The translations under genes and the position numbers were made by a program. A stretch of DNA of 64,000 bases from Patiria miniata (taxonomy: Eukaryota; Echinodermata; Asteroidea; Valvatida; Asterinidae): the NCBI RefSeq assembly GCF_015706575.1, contig NW_024037062.1, forward strand, positions 8,428,811-8,492,810, written 5' to 3'. Below, piece by piece: positions 13,301-22,041 of the stretch. How positions within the stretch are numbered: position 1 is the stretch's first letter; every line of letters starts with the position of its first letter. Below the pieces are notes generated by a model that did no database searches, was not told where the DNA came from, and worked only from the letters and a program-made list of their open reading frames with translations.

Positions 13301-16300
13301 GATTGGATACTCTTCAATAGAATGATAATGTCATTCTTTTCAACTAAAAAAACCCAAAACTTACCCGAGTTGGGCCCAGAGTGGGTTGTAGGGATGCGAC
13401 TTTGCGAGCATATCCAGCTGCAAGGGAAGCAACAAAAAGGACTATCCTCATTATTTTTCAGATTTTCACTTTTTTTTCCCCCCGACTGCTTTTTAAAAAA
13501 AAAGAATACGTCATCCTTCAACGAAAAATTTTGTTTTAGAGGCAATGATTATGCATGTTTCTCACTCAAGTTGAATTTAGACTTGGCCCAAATCAGATCA
13601 AAGCACGTGTACAAACACACGTACACTGAAGTGGTACGCGTATTAACATGGCACTTGTGTCATTTTGAGCAAGACACTGCTAATGGAATTCAGGGCTTGG
13701 ATGTGCAGGACATCACTACATGAAAGAACGAGGAATGAAGTCCTCCTTCAGTCAGTGGGCCTGATGGGGGTAGCAGAGGTTATGAGGATTAACAGGCTTA
13801 GATGGTATGGACATGTGGCTAGGAGAGAGGCAACACACTGGCTCCAGAGAGCTTTAAATTTTCGAGTCACCGGAAGAAGGCCCCGTGGGAGACCCAGAAA
13901 AACCTGGAGGGAAACTGTAGAAGATGCCAAAACATCTGGTATCGCTCACATGGACCCCACAGACAGGAAAGCTTGGAGAGCAGCCATTAAGGAAATGAAT
14001 GTCCAACCCCACAAAGTGGGACAGATGGACTCTAAACGCTGATGATGATGTTGTGATGGCAGTGTGTGTCGGAGATATGGAATTAAGTTCGACTTGAGTC
14101 AGATCACTCCTAATTCAAAAGTTGTTGATTGATTGATTATTCAATGTCTTATTGACAAGTTCATAACCTTTGAAAATGCTAACAAATGATCAATTCAAAT
14201 TTAAAATTTATCTTAAAAAGTACGGGGACCCTCTCTTTAAAGGTAAAACTGTGGCTCTCTTATGGTGAAAATGCATCAATTTGTTTTGAAAAAATAAATG
14301 GGTTTGATGTTTTACCAAGGTAGAGGAGTGTTTATCCAGATAGGCCCGGCTAGGCGTTGCTTCGGCTGGTACTACCGTCGGTACCCAGGCCAGATGGTAC
14401 ATCAGTACGGCTGTCAACAAACGACTGAAGAAACTGCGGGGAAAAAATAGGAACAGTGTAAAATTGTGTTCCACAAACTGCCCAAAAGATCGCTTTGATT
14501 CAGAAGATTAATTGAGCAGTTCCTTACCAGTTTATGGTGGACTGGGTAACACCGAGGTTAAACTGAAATTACACTATGGTAATACCGAACCTTCACTGAG
14601 GTTAAACTGAGGTTACACTCAAAATTACACTGAAGCTTCACTGAGGTTGAACTGAGATTACACAGACTACACTGAGGTCATAATGATGTTCCACTAGGGT
14701 TAAACGGAAGTATTAAACAATGAGGAAATACTAATTATATAGTGAGATAAAACTAAATAATACTCGGACTTCACAAAGGTTAGGGTGAGATTACACTGAG
14801 GTTATACTGAGTTTTGACAACGGTTATGAAGTAACATTAAAAATACAATCAATACCACTAAGACATCCCTGAGGTTAAACTGAGGTTACACTACATGTAA
14901 GACTGAATTGAAGCTTCACTGAGATTATGCCGAGGTTACTTTGAGAAAACAGCTTTCCAGTGAGGTTAAATGAGGTTACTCCTTAAGATTAAGCTGAAGA
15001 TTCACGAATGCGAAACTGAGGTTACACTGAGATTCACCAAATCATACTGAGGTTAGTCTAAGGCTACACTGAGATTACACTAAAATTATGCCGAGGTTTT
15101 GCTGAGGATGAACTGAGGCTATACTGATATTACACTGAGGTTACTCTGCGTCTTTGCTGAGGTTATATCTGAGGTTGCACTTGAGATTACACCGACGTTT
15201 CACTGAAGTTACACTGAGTTAACACTCGGATAACACAGAGGCTGTAATGAGGGTTGAAGTGAGATTACATAGAGGTCTCCCTGAGATAATACCGAGGTTT
15301 AACTGAGATAAAACCGAGGTTAGCCTTTCAAGTTTGTCTGGTTGTTGTTGTGGGACTCCAGCTCCACCATTAGCTCATGCATCAGGTGCTCGCAATCTGA
15401 GGCTACACTGAGATTACACTAAAATTATACTGAGGCTTTACCGAGGATAAACTGAGGTTTCACTGAAACTACACTGAGGATATGCTGCCTCCTTACTCGG
15501 ATAACTCAGATAACACAGAGGCTGTAATGAGGGTTGAATTAAGATTACACTGAGATTTCACCGAGATAACACCGAGGTTACTCTACGTCTTTACTGTGGT
15601 TACACCGAGGTTATGACGACGTTTTACGAAGCTACACTGAGCTAACACTCAGATAACACAGAGGCTGTACTGAGGGTTGAACACAGAGGTTTCACTCAGA
15701 AAACACCGAGGTTAGCCTTACAAGTTTGTCTGCTTGCTGTTGTGGGACTCCAGCTCAACCACCAGCTCATGCATCAGGTGCTCGCACAGGTGGCCGCGCT
15801 GCATCTGATAGGTCATCATGTTGAGCCAGATGGGCCGCTGGATCCTGGGGGCGCAGTATAAGGAATAGACGGCCGAACGGAACTCGTCGAGGGCCTAACG
15901 AAAGGAAAGGGAACAATAAAATACAAATTAGTAAGAAGTGTTACCATTGATAGTGTAACAGCCGTGGTATTGTGCGGCAGCCTAAACTCATCAAGAAGGT
16001 ATGAAAGTGTTGAATAAATGCGGTGCAGTGTTTTGTCAAATCAAACTCTGATGAAGAAATCTCTAGTTTTTTTTTTTTCTTCTTTTTCTCTTACGTCCAT
16101 AATGATGGGTATGACAACCGTCCTCCTCTGGTAGGTCAGTGCCTTCTCCACGGCCAGCGACAGACGGCGGAAGTGGCCCTCAAAGAGCATGAAGTGCGAG
16201 AAGAAGAACGTCTGGAAGTGTCGACTGCGTCCTTGGTCCTCCTCCTCTGGCAGTGAGATGACCACGCCTAGGCCTATCTTAGGGTGGCGTCTTCTGTTCA

Positions 16301-19300
16301 TGGGCTACGAGAACAAGAAAGAACAAGACAAGGAAAGCCTGGTAATGCTGGACCTCATTTGATGCGGGGGGAGGGGGGGAAGGTTGCAGCAATTTTTCCT
16401 CATTTTGTTTTATCTCTCTTTTTATTAATAATTCACAATTCAAAAGTGTTTTGCATCTAATTTCACAGCTGGATCTATAGACACATCCATGATCACTGTA
16501 TGCTGAAGAGGCCCGCTTCAATGGAGCACAATTGTGCACGTTATGGTACAAAGTAGTCCGAACATTTGGGACTCTCAATACTGTGTAAGATATTTTTTCC
16601 AACTTTCACTCGGGAGGTAACACACCGAGAATACAGTGTTTACACGTCGGTTAAGGGCAAAACCTAATATTGATTTACATCACCCCGACGCAAAATTCCA
16701 TCTTATGAATAGTTAAATGCGGTACCCGCTTATATGTACATCGGATTCGAACCAGCCAACCGATCCAATAAGCTCTGTGGTTGAGTGGTAAGACGTCTGC
16801 TCTAGAAAGCAGGAGGTCGTGGGTGCGAGTCCCACCCGAGTGATTTTTTTCAACTTAAACTCGGGAGGTAACACACTGAGTATACAGTGTTTTTACGTTG
16901 GTGAAGGGCAAAACCTAATATTGATTTAGAGTCCCAAAACTTAAGGTATTGAAAACCTGAAACAACCAGTCCAGCACCGCTTCAGTACTGCATCAATCAA
17001 CTGTGCCAAAAGAATAATCTAGCATGTCTGGTACTAGTCTTTATTTCTACACATTTCTCCACAGTCAGCCACCAGACTAATGACACTGAATGAAGAGGTC
17101 GGTCTTTTCAAACAGTTGGACCATGGTTGGACATGTACCAGTCTAGTGTTTAGCCTCTTTTTGAAATCACTTGACTTCCCTCTCATGTGCAAAATATTGA
17201 AGAAAAGTCTCCTTTAAAAAATTGAACTGAGTCTTCAAACTGGGTCGATGAAATACTGAGGACCTTTTCTGAGCCCGATGAAAATTTTGGACAATTTTGC
17301 TGGCTAAAGAGGGAGTAAAGTTGGCCTGATTTCGTTTTGCATGTTTTTCAGCACTCCGTGACGGATTATCTGAATAGCTAGCTAGCACACAACTTTGGCC
17401 ATTAAAGGGGGCCTTCGTGATGGAATTGACAGCGTGCCTGGATTGTTCTGTATCTTGAAATGCGGGGGAAAAAAACTGCATGCATACCTCATCGACCATC
17501 AGCGTCTCAAGCGACGACTTTCGCCGGACGCCGTGCTCCATGCTGGTGACTTGGTTGCGCATCCAGCGTCGGTGGAAGCTGTTTGATTGGTTGCTGGACA
17601 CGCTGCTGCCCGGCGACGGGAACGGGGTCAGGAAACTGCTGCTGGATCCTAATCGGGGTCAAAGTTGAAAGGTTAAATATGGATAAAAACCATTATCAGA
17701 TTGTGCCTTGTGCACAGGGTAATTGTAATTTAATAGCAATTTTCCTGTTAACCATATATCTTGACTAATTGGAGAACTGCCAACACAGGGCTGGATATCT
17801 CATTTGGTAAGAGCACCGGAACGGTAATCCGGAGGTCGCAGGTTCAAATCCCACTCCAGTCAATTTATTGTTTTTGTTCAATTTTCAATCTATACATCTA
17901 GCATTATCTATATGTATATGGTATTTATCTTTTAAAATAGATGGTTATTTTCTTTATGTTCTATATTTATTTATTATTTATGATTTTTATTTATTTTATA
18001 TGTATAGACACTCTTTGCAGTTGTTCTTTTCAGTTTCGGGATTTCTGAAACTGTTTTGGAATGATAACCTACCAGAGACGACGCCGCTGTCCTCATCAAT
18101 GCTGTTGTACGGGGAGGATGGTGGAACCGCTACTGGTAAACTGTGGGCTGCAGACATGAGGGAGAAAATGAAATGAATTGTGATCTACCGGGTACAATAG
18201 GGTAACTTCAAGGTACATGTATTTAGCAGAGAGTCAATGGGTGTAAACTAGGCGTCACTGGGTGGATCAGTCATCTGAAAGCCACTTATAGAATAATTGC
18301 CACAGAGCTGATTGCATTTCGTTTTAGAATTTGTTAAGGTTGAACTGGGTACAATAGGGTTGCTTGAAGGTATTTAGCAGTGTCAATGGGCCTAACTAGG
18401 TGTCACTGGGTGGATCATTCACTTGAAAGCAACTGAACTAGGTAAATGGGCTGCTTTACATGTATGTTATGTGGGAAGAAGAACTGGGTGTCACTGGGTG
18501 TAAACTGGGCATAACTAGGTACAATAGGGTTGCTTTATGGTATTCAGCTAAGTGTCACTGGGTGTAAGTAGGCGTGACTGGGTGGATCGTTAACTCACCA
18601 ATGGATTCCCTGGCAGGGCAGTCTGTACGCTGTGGGACCATCAGCTCCACAGGAGCCAGGCTAATACTATCTTGATCACTGCAACAAACAAACAAACAAA
18701 AAAGAAGCCTCTAATTTATGAAAATGTACAACGAAAATAAGATACTTGCCAATTTTTAGCAGATTACAATTTCAATGCATCTGGGGGAAAAAAACAACCT
18801 CGTCATTTTTTTAAAATTTCTTTTAATTTTTTTTGCATTTTCTTCCACTATAGAAGGAAAATTCAAAGCGCCTCATTAATGACAATTCTTCCGATTCTTA
18901 CAGGTTTTCTTTGGGTCGTAGGACGAACACTTGCGACAGCATGAGCTTCAGCGGAGACTTGATGGTGTGAACTTTGATCGTCGACCCCCGGTAGGCCATG
19001 GCAACCGAGCCGTACATCATTTCTCCCAGAAGAATGATGTCCGAGCTGGGGCGCAGACACTAAAAATGTCAACAGAAACAACTAATAATTAATAAATTAA
19101 CTAAAAATGATACTAAAGGCACACAGGATTTTTTTGATTTTCATGCATATGTTTCATTTGAAGCAACAAAGTTGCTCAAAATCTTAAGGCGGGCACAACA
19201 CAACTATCTTGTTGAAGTTTCAGCTCTGTAGAAACTGTACATTTTGAGATGACAGAGAAAAAAAACGTTGGCAAAATTTTCCGGTCTGATCTGGATTCCG

Positions 19301-22041
19301 TCACTTTCGTGATGACTTGTGATGGACTTGTGATGACTTGTGATGACTTGTGATAAATTGTGATGAACTTGTGATGACTTGTGATTGACTTTTAACTGAC
19401 TTTGATTGACCTATTCTTGACTTGTGAATGACTTGTATTGACTTGTGATGACTTGTGATGACTTAAGATGACTTGAGATGACTTGTGATGACTTGTGATG
19501 TCTTGTGATAGACCTGTGATTGACATGTGATGGACTTGTGATGACTTGTGATAACTTAGGCTAGACTTGTGATGACTTTTGATAAATTGTGTTGACTTGT
19601 GATAAACTTGTGATTGACTTGTGTTAGACTTGTGATGACTTGTGATTGACTTGTGATTGACTTGTGATAGACTTGTGATTGACTTGTGATTGACTGTGAT
19701 TGACTTGTGATAGACTTGTGATGACTTGTGATAAACTTGTGATTGACTTGTGATAGACTTGTGATAACTTGTGATGACTTGTGATTGACTTGTGATAGAC
19801 TTGTGATGACTTGTGATAGACTTGTGATAAACTAGTGATAACTTGTGATTGACTTGTGATAGACTTGTGATAGACTTGTGATAGACTTGTGATAGACTTG
19901 TGATGACTTGTGATAGACTTGTGATTGACTTGTGATAGACTTGTGAAAGACTTGTGATTGACTTGTGATAGACTTATGATAGACTTGTGATTGACTTGTG
20001 ATAGACTTGTGATAGACTTGTGATGACTTGTGATTGAATGGTGATGACTTGTGATGACTGGTGATGTCTTGTGACGACTTGTGATCAAATCACAATCACC
20101 TCAACTGAAACACTGGGTTATACTCACTGTGTATTTGTTGGCTGGGTCGCCAGTGGGGTTCGGAGAACCGGTGTTCTCCGACTGCCTAGTTTCCATGGGG
20201 CTATTCTTTCCTGAGGCGTTGACGCCAAAACGTCGGCCAAACTTGCACGGATTTCCCTTAGCAGGCGAGGGCTAAAAAAGCGGAATTTCAAATTCAACAA
20301 AAAACCACACATCATGAAAAAGAAAAGAACTATTTACAATGAAATGAAAGTGATACTTCTTGGAATGCATTTCGTTGACGCCAAAACGTCGGCCAAACTT
20401 GCACGGATTTCCCTTAGCAGGTGAGGGCTGAGTAAAGGGGAATTTCAAATTCAACAAAAAACCACACATCATGAAAAAAGAAATGAACTATTTACAATGA
20501 AATGAAAGTGATACCTCTTGGAATGCAGTTCGTGAGAGCTGTGTATCTTTAAAAATATTCAATACGCAAAAACGGGTTATGTTCCTTACCTCCGCCTTTT
20601 CTTCATTTTTCTTGATGGCTTTGGAGTCGAAGAGGAGTTTGCGTTCCTTCTGATCACATTTGATGAATACAATGAGCCGGATCTGCTCCTGGTCAAACTC
20701 GGGAGCTTGCCAACTGCAGATACATTAGAAAAACCAAAAGGAGAAATATACAGTGTTACTGTAGTCTGTAACTTAGTCTGTCCGCTGTTGACGAGGTGAT
20801 TCGTCGGGGACGCCTTCGCTGGTTTGGTCACCTCCAGCGTATGAACGAGGACAGCTGGCCGAGGAAGATCCTCGACTACCAGATCGCTGGCAACTACCCA
20901 CGTGGCCATCCAGAGACGAGGTGGAGCGACAACATCAACAATGACCTAAGGTTCCTGCAGATCAATGCCAGTCTGGCATTGAACCAAGCGTGGTGGTGGA
21001 AAGCTATCCAACCAAGAGGACATGATCATCGTGGAGTCCAACCCTCCAGTTTGGGGACAAACGGACTATAAACAGATGGATACTATATCTCATGCATATT
21101 CATGATTGAGAGCCAAATTCTCACTGGTTCTTTCACCACTTGGTATCAGCCGGCAGTTTTACCGTTTACCAAGCACGCATGCGAGGATTAACGCACAGGG
21201 TAAATACGCATGCATAGTAGACATTGGGCTTTGAGTGCATGTACATGTACCCCCTCAACGTTAAGAAAGGGAGAGTTGGGGGAGACCACTGGGAGAGACA
21301 TTCAAACGCATTACCGACAAAGCCTGGCGTTCACGCAGAGACGCTATGGCTTTGAGCACATTCAGAATAACATTAGTCATGTGTACTTCATGCTATGCAA
21401 GTGCGGACCAGAACGTGCATGCACCGTGCCCCATCCATGGGGCTCGGAAATGTGGTCAAAAGGCTCCCTCTCTTGTTCGTGAACGGAGCCCACTGCAAGG
21501 GTTACCTGTGCGCTTGTCTACTACGCATGCGTTTTACAGTGCAGTTGTGGAGCAAGCGCACAGCAATCGCACGGGGTAGTGTGCACGCGCGAATATCGCC
21601 CCGGTTAATGTGCTAACTTTGGAGGTCTACATTCCTCAAAGTAGTCGCACAACAGAAAAATCTACTCCCATACAAACGTCACCACTGCTATAATGTACAA
21701 ACTAACAGGACAGACTTTGAGTAAGCAGGAAAGTTTTTCCTCAAGCGAGCGTTTTTTTCCCCGTATTAACAACACAATTTTCTGAAAATAAGCTGCAGTT
21801 GCGGTTTTCCAACCAAACCCTACTCACATACATGTGCGTTAAAACCCTACACCTACCTACAACAAGTCCGGGCCATAGATTCCGGTGTCCGTCCGTCCAC
21901 GACATTACGATTTGCGGCGGACTGAAAGCCCAAAACACCAACTCTTGACAACTTTCCAACTAAACTCTTGAAAGCGTCCCATTTACTTGAAGGCAAATCG
22001 TAAATCTCCCTCCGATTGTTTGAGTTCAGTTTCGTGAACAT
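7068..22041 (-). CDS. FNIP: Folliculin-interacting protein (FNIP1/FNIP2 orthologue), 15 exons
   Basis: Complete gene on the minus strand. Exons are 22041-21857, 20713-20590, 20271-20128, 19059-18902, 18678-18599, 18147-18073, 17648-17488, 16304-16095, 15894-15722, 14433-14316, 13417-13365, 13238-11502, 9532-9364, 8431-8228 and 7322-7068. Every junction is GT-AG, all phases agree, and the exons sum to 3846 nt (1281 residues plus stop). In-frame TGA 18 nt before the ATG supports the start. Recognisable FNIP blocks are QIRLIVF (about 73), [17 protein letters not shown] (about 161), [12 protein letters not shown] (about 335), YHLAWVPTV (about 447), [11 protein letters not shown] (about 484), [15 protein letters not shown] (about 520), [16 protein letters not shown] (about 1140) and [16 protein letters not shown] (1198). 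Known role: FNIP binds folliculin and AMPK, and the complex is a GAP for RagC/D at lysosomes. Vertebrate FNIPs are about 1100-1170 residues. The extra length lies in the disordered exon-12 region and a C-terminal tail. Confidence 0.95.
7560..8215. repeat. CAGT-rich minisatellite in the last FNIP intron
   Basis: A tetranucleotide-like CAGT/CAGTGACT pattern organised into a higher-order unit of about 130 bp, seen from the recurring blocks TCAGTCATTTAGTCATAG and CTGCCAGTCAGTGACT. It fills most of the intron between exons 14 and 15. Confidence 0.9.
8228..8431 (-). CDS. FNIP: FNIP exon 14
   Basis: Codes residues 1130-1197 (phase 0 on both sides): [20 protein letters not shown], then [10 protein letters not shown] and [11 protein letters not shown]. 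Acceptor TTGCAG, donor TTT|GTAAGT. Confidence 0.95.
8640..9130. repeat. Probable dispersed repeat in the FNIP intron between exons 13 and 14
   Basis: Contains the TGGGTTCTTTAACGTGCA segment followed by short alternating TTAACCACAGAATTC and GCTTACCA blocks. I recognise the first motif from memory as frequent in marine invertebrate repeats. Boundaries are approximate. Confidence 0.35.
9364..9532 (-). CDS. FNIP: FNIP exon 13
   Basis: Codes residues 1073-1129. [20 protein letters not shown] begins the conserved C-terminal FNIP domain. Acceptor CTCCAG, donor CAG|GTAATG. Confidence 0.95.
10130..10930. repeat. Degenerate tandem repeat in FNIP intron 12
   Basis: Recurring TTGGCAG(G/T)TTTGGTACC and CCAACAG(C/T)TGGAGTTTGG blocks at irregular spacing, in direct and inverted orientation. 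It looks like a decayed minisatellite. No coding content. Confidence 0.5.
10960..11478. mobile_element. TTAA-flanked MITE (519 bp) in FNIP intron 12
   Basis: The ends are perfect inverted repeats of 23 bp: TTAAAGCTATAGTCCATCAT at the left and its complement at 11456-11478. TTAA at both ends could be the target duplication, as used by piggyBac and Kolobok elements. Its GTTTGAAGCAACAAA and GATGAAGTTTCAGCT blocks recur, decayed, near 19140-19260. The right end lies 24 bp from the exon 12 donor. Confidence 0.8.
11502..13238 (-). CDS. FNIP: FNIP exon 12 (1737 nt)
   Basis: Codes residues 494-1073. It opens with [19 protein letters not shown] and [15 protein letters not shown] (end of the middle domain), then about 520 residues rich in S, T, P, E and D with no fold that I recognise. 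This matches the long disordered, phospho-regulated insert of vertebrate FNIPs. Acceptor ACGCAG, donor TT|GTAAGT. It is GC-rich compared with the flanking introns. Confidence 0.95.
13365..13417 (-). CDS. FNIP: FNIP exon 11 (53 nt)
   Basis: Codes residues 477-494, [18 protein letters not shown], a near-invariant FNIP motif. Acceptor TTGCAG, donor GG|GTAAGT. Confidence 0.95.
13690..14042 (+). pseudogene. Non-LTR retrotransposon 3' remnant
   Basis: The plus-strand frame reads [13 protein letters not shown], then [20 protein letters not shown] and DRKAWRAAI. This R-x-R-W-x-[14 protein letters not shown] and DR-x-x-WR pattern is the usual C-terminal tail of many animal non-LTR polyproteins. Only the tail is present. 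It lies antisense in FNIP intron 10. Confidence 0.8.
14316..14433 (-). CDS. FNIP: FNIP exon 10
   Basis: Codes residues 437-476, including [20 protein letters not shown], a strongly conserved FNIP block. Acceptor CCGCAG, donor TTG|GTAAAA. Confidence 0.95.
14560..15720. repeat. Minisatellite in FNIP intron 9, unit about 11-13 bp
   Basis: Degenerate repeats of (C)TGAGGTTACA with many variants (GAGATTACA, GAGGTTAAA), running up to the exon 9 donor. An extra copy of the exon 9 end is embedded at about 15322-15396. Confidence 0.9.
15322..15396 (-). pseudogene. Partial duplicate of FNIP exon 9 with broken donor
   Basis: Nearly identical to the 3' end of exon 9 (compare 15713-15788): CACCTGATGCATGAGCT and CTGGAGTCCCACAACA are both present on the minus strand. 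The donor is TT|GTAAGG in the real exon but TTGAAAGG here, so it cannot splice normally. It lies within the minisatellite and probably moved with it. Confidence 0.85.
15722..15894 (-). CDS. FNIP: FNIP exon 9
   Basis: Codes residues 380-437: [20 protein letters not shown], then [12 protein letters not shown]. Acceptor CGTTAG, donor TT|GTAAGG. The last ~75 nt of this exon plus the donor are duplicated as a broken copy near 15322-15396. Confidence 0.95.
16095..16304 (-). CDS. FNIP: FNIP exon 8
   Basis: Codes residues 310-379 (70 codons, phase 0 on both sides). [15 protein letters not shown] and [16 protein letters not shown] mark the middle (DENN-like) FNIP domain. Acceptor CGTAG, donor GAC|GTAAGA. 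Confidence 0.95.
16593..16682 (+). repeat. Extra copy of SINE body
   Basis: About 85 bp from TTTTTTCCAACTTTCACTCG to CCTAATATTGATTTA, nearly identical to 16846-16928. It lies just before the tRNA-like head, so the body flanks the head on both sides. Confidence 0.7.
16772..16930 (+). mobile_element. tRNA-derived SINE in FNIP intron 7
   Basis: The tRNA-like head at 16772-16841 has an A box (TGGTTGAGTGGTAAGAC) and a B box (GGTGCGAGTCC). The putative anticodon loop is 8 nt and the acceptor stem pairs poorly, so it is unlikely to be a working tRNA. A T run (possible Pol III stop) and an 85-bp body follow. Confidence 0.7.
17488..17648 (-). CDS. FNIP: FNIP exon 7
   Basis: Codes residues 256-309. 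It contains [14 protein letters not shown] and the [20 protein letters not shown] segment typical of FNIP between its N-terminal and middle domains. Acceptor ATTAG, donor GAG|GTATGC. Confidence 0.93.
17789..17862 (+). tRNA. tRNA-Thr(GGT)-like sequence, probably pseudogene or SINE head
   Basis: A cloverleaf can be drawn. The acceptor pairs GGCTGGA with TCCAGTC, the D arm is CTC/GAG, the anticodon stem CCGGA/TCCGG has loop ACGGTAA (anticodon GGT), and the B box is GGTTCAAATCC. Position 33 is C instead of the invariant U, two T-stem pairs mismatch, and animal Thr tRNAs normally read with AGT. It lies in FNIP intron 6. Confidence 0.45.
18073..18147 (-). CDS. FNIP: FNIP exon 6
   Basis: Codes residues 231-256, a serine/proline linker containing [15 protein letters not shown]. 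Acceptor CTGCAG, donor G|GTAGGT. The phase fits both neighbours. Confidence 0.85.
18180..18598. repeat. Minisatellite in FNIP intron 5
   Basis: Recurrent ACTGGGTGTAA, GTCACTGGGTGGATC and ACAATAGGGT(T/A) blocks, ending at the exon 5 donor. Confidence 0.8.
18599..18678 (-). CDS. FNIP: FNIP exon 5
   Basis: Codes residues 204-231, [20 protein letters not shown] and onward. It is poorly conserved and assigned by phase and splice sites (acceptor TTGCAG, donor G|GTGAGT). Confidence 0.8.
18902..19059 (-). CDS. FNIP: FNIP exon 4
   Basis: Codes residues 152-204 with the hallmark block [20 protein letters not shown] followed by [17 protein letters not shown], the strongest FNIP identity in the N-terminal half. 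Acceptor TTTTAG, donor CT|GTAAGA. Confidence 0.96.
19110..19300. mobile_element. Decayed relative of the 10960-11478 MITE
   Basis: Shares TTTGAAGCAACAAA, GTTGAAGTTTCAGCT and CTGTACATT with the TTAA-flanked MITE, in the same orientation. Termini were not found, and the right side runs into the intron 3 minisatellite. Confidence 0.55.
19305..20088. repeat. Minisatellite in FNIP intron 3, unit 10-11 bp
   Basis: About 70 copies of GACTTGTGAT(A/T/G), with local runs of 21-22 bp dimers. It fills the intron up to about 40 bp from the exon 3 donor. Confidence 0.95.
20128..20271 (-). CDS. FNIP: FNIP exon 3
   Basis: Codes residues 104-151 (48 codons, phase 0 on both sides), a low-complexity linker rich in P, S, N and G starting [14 protein letters not shown]. 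Acceptor TTTTAG, donor ACA|GTGAGT. Its first 55 nt, with an acceptor, are repeated upstream at 20373-20427. Confidence 0.88.
20217..20372 (-). repeat. Tandem duplication copy 1 (with exon 3 start)
   Basis: A 156-bp unit running from CGTTGACGCC to GGAATGCATTT. It contains the first 55 nt of exon 3 and the intron just upstream. The next unit, at 20373-20528, is about 95 percent identical by eye. Confidence 0.88.
20373..20528 (-). pseudogene. Tandem duplication copy 2: FNIP exon 3 pseudo-acceptor
   Basis: The second 156-bp unit, upstream in gene orientation. It holds an intact acceptor (CTCAG|CCC at 20427) and the first 55 nt of exon 3, then breaks straight into intron sequence without a donor. 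If used, the frame stays open into the next unit and stops at the TAG of the genuine acceptor. Confidence 0.85.
20590..20713 (-). CDS. FNIP: FNIP exon 2
   Basis: Codes residues 62-103, including [20 protein letters not shown] and [10 protein letters not shown], the start of the conserved N-terminal (longin-like) FNIP domain. Acceptor CTGCAG, donor GAG|GTAAGG, phase 0 at the 3' side. Confidence 0.93.
20780..21072 (+). pseudogene. Non-LTR retrotransposon 3' remnant in FNIP intron 1
   Basis: The plus-strand frame [20 protein letters not shown], then [12 protein letters not shown], shows the non-LTR C-terminal tail pattern. It is a different family from the copy at 13.7 kb by sequence. It is antisense to FNIP. 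Confidence 0.75.
21200..21600. repeat. Dispersed GC-richer repeat, relative at 50.75-50.95 kb
   Basis: GAGACGCTATGGCTTTGAGC, ACATTCAGAATAACATTAGT and the CATGGGGCTCGGAAATG region resemble, in the same order, the GAAGACGCGGTGGCTATAGC to GAGCTCTCAAAAGCGG segment at 50.79-50.92 kb. No coding function is supported. Confidence 0.45.
21857..22041 (-). CDS. FNIP: FNIP exon 1 (start)
   Basis: Codes residues 1-62, beginning [20 protein letters not shown]. An in-frame TGA precedes the ATG. The donor is AG|GTAGGT. An overlapping GT four bases earlier would break the phase of exon 2, so the AG|GTAGGT site is chosen. This N terminus is the least conserved part of the protein, but it joins in frame to the conserved block of exon 2. 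Confidence 0.8.

Noticed and set aside
12751..13545. 264-codon minus-strand frame overlapping FNIP exon 12
   Set aside because: It reads exon 12 in the wrong frame and crosses the intron before it. The other frame carries the conserved FNIP residues.
19305..20088. Regular short direct repeats that could suggest a CRISPR array
   Set aside because: The unit is 10-11 bp and continuous, with no unique spacers. It lies in an animal gene intron, so it is a minisatellite.
20507..20551. 32-nt extra FNIP exon between exons 2 and 3
   Set aside because: Splice-like borders exist, but 32 nt would break the phase with exon 3, while direct joining of exons 2 and 3 keeps it.
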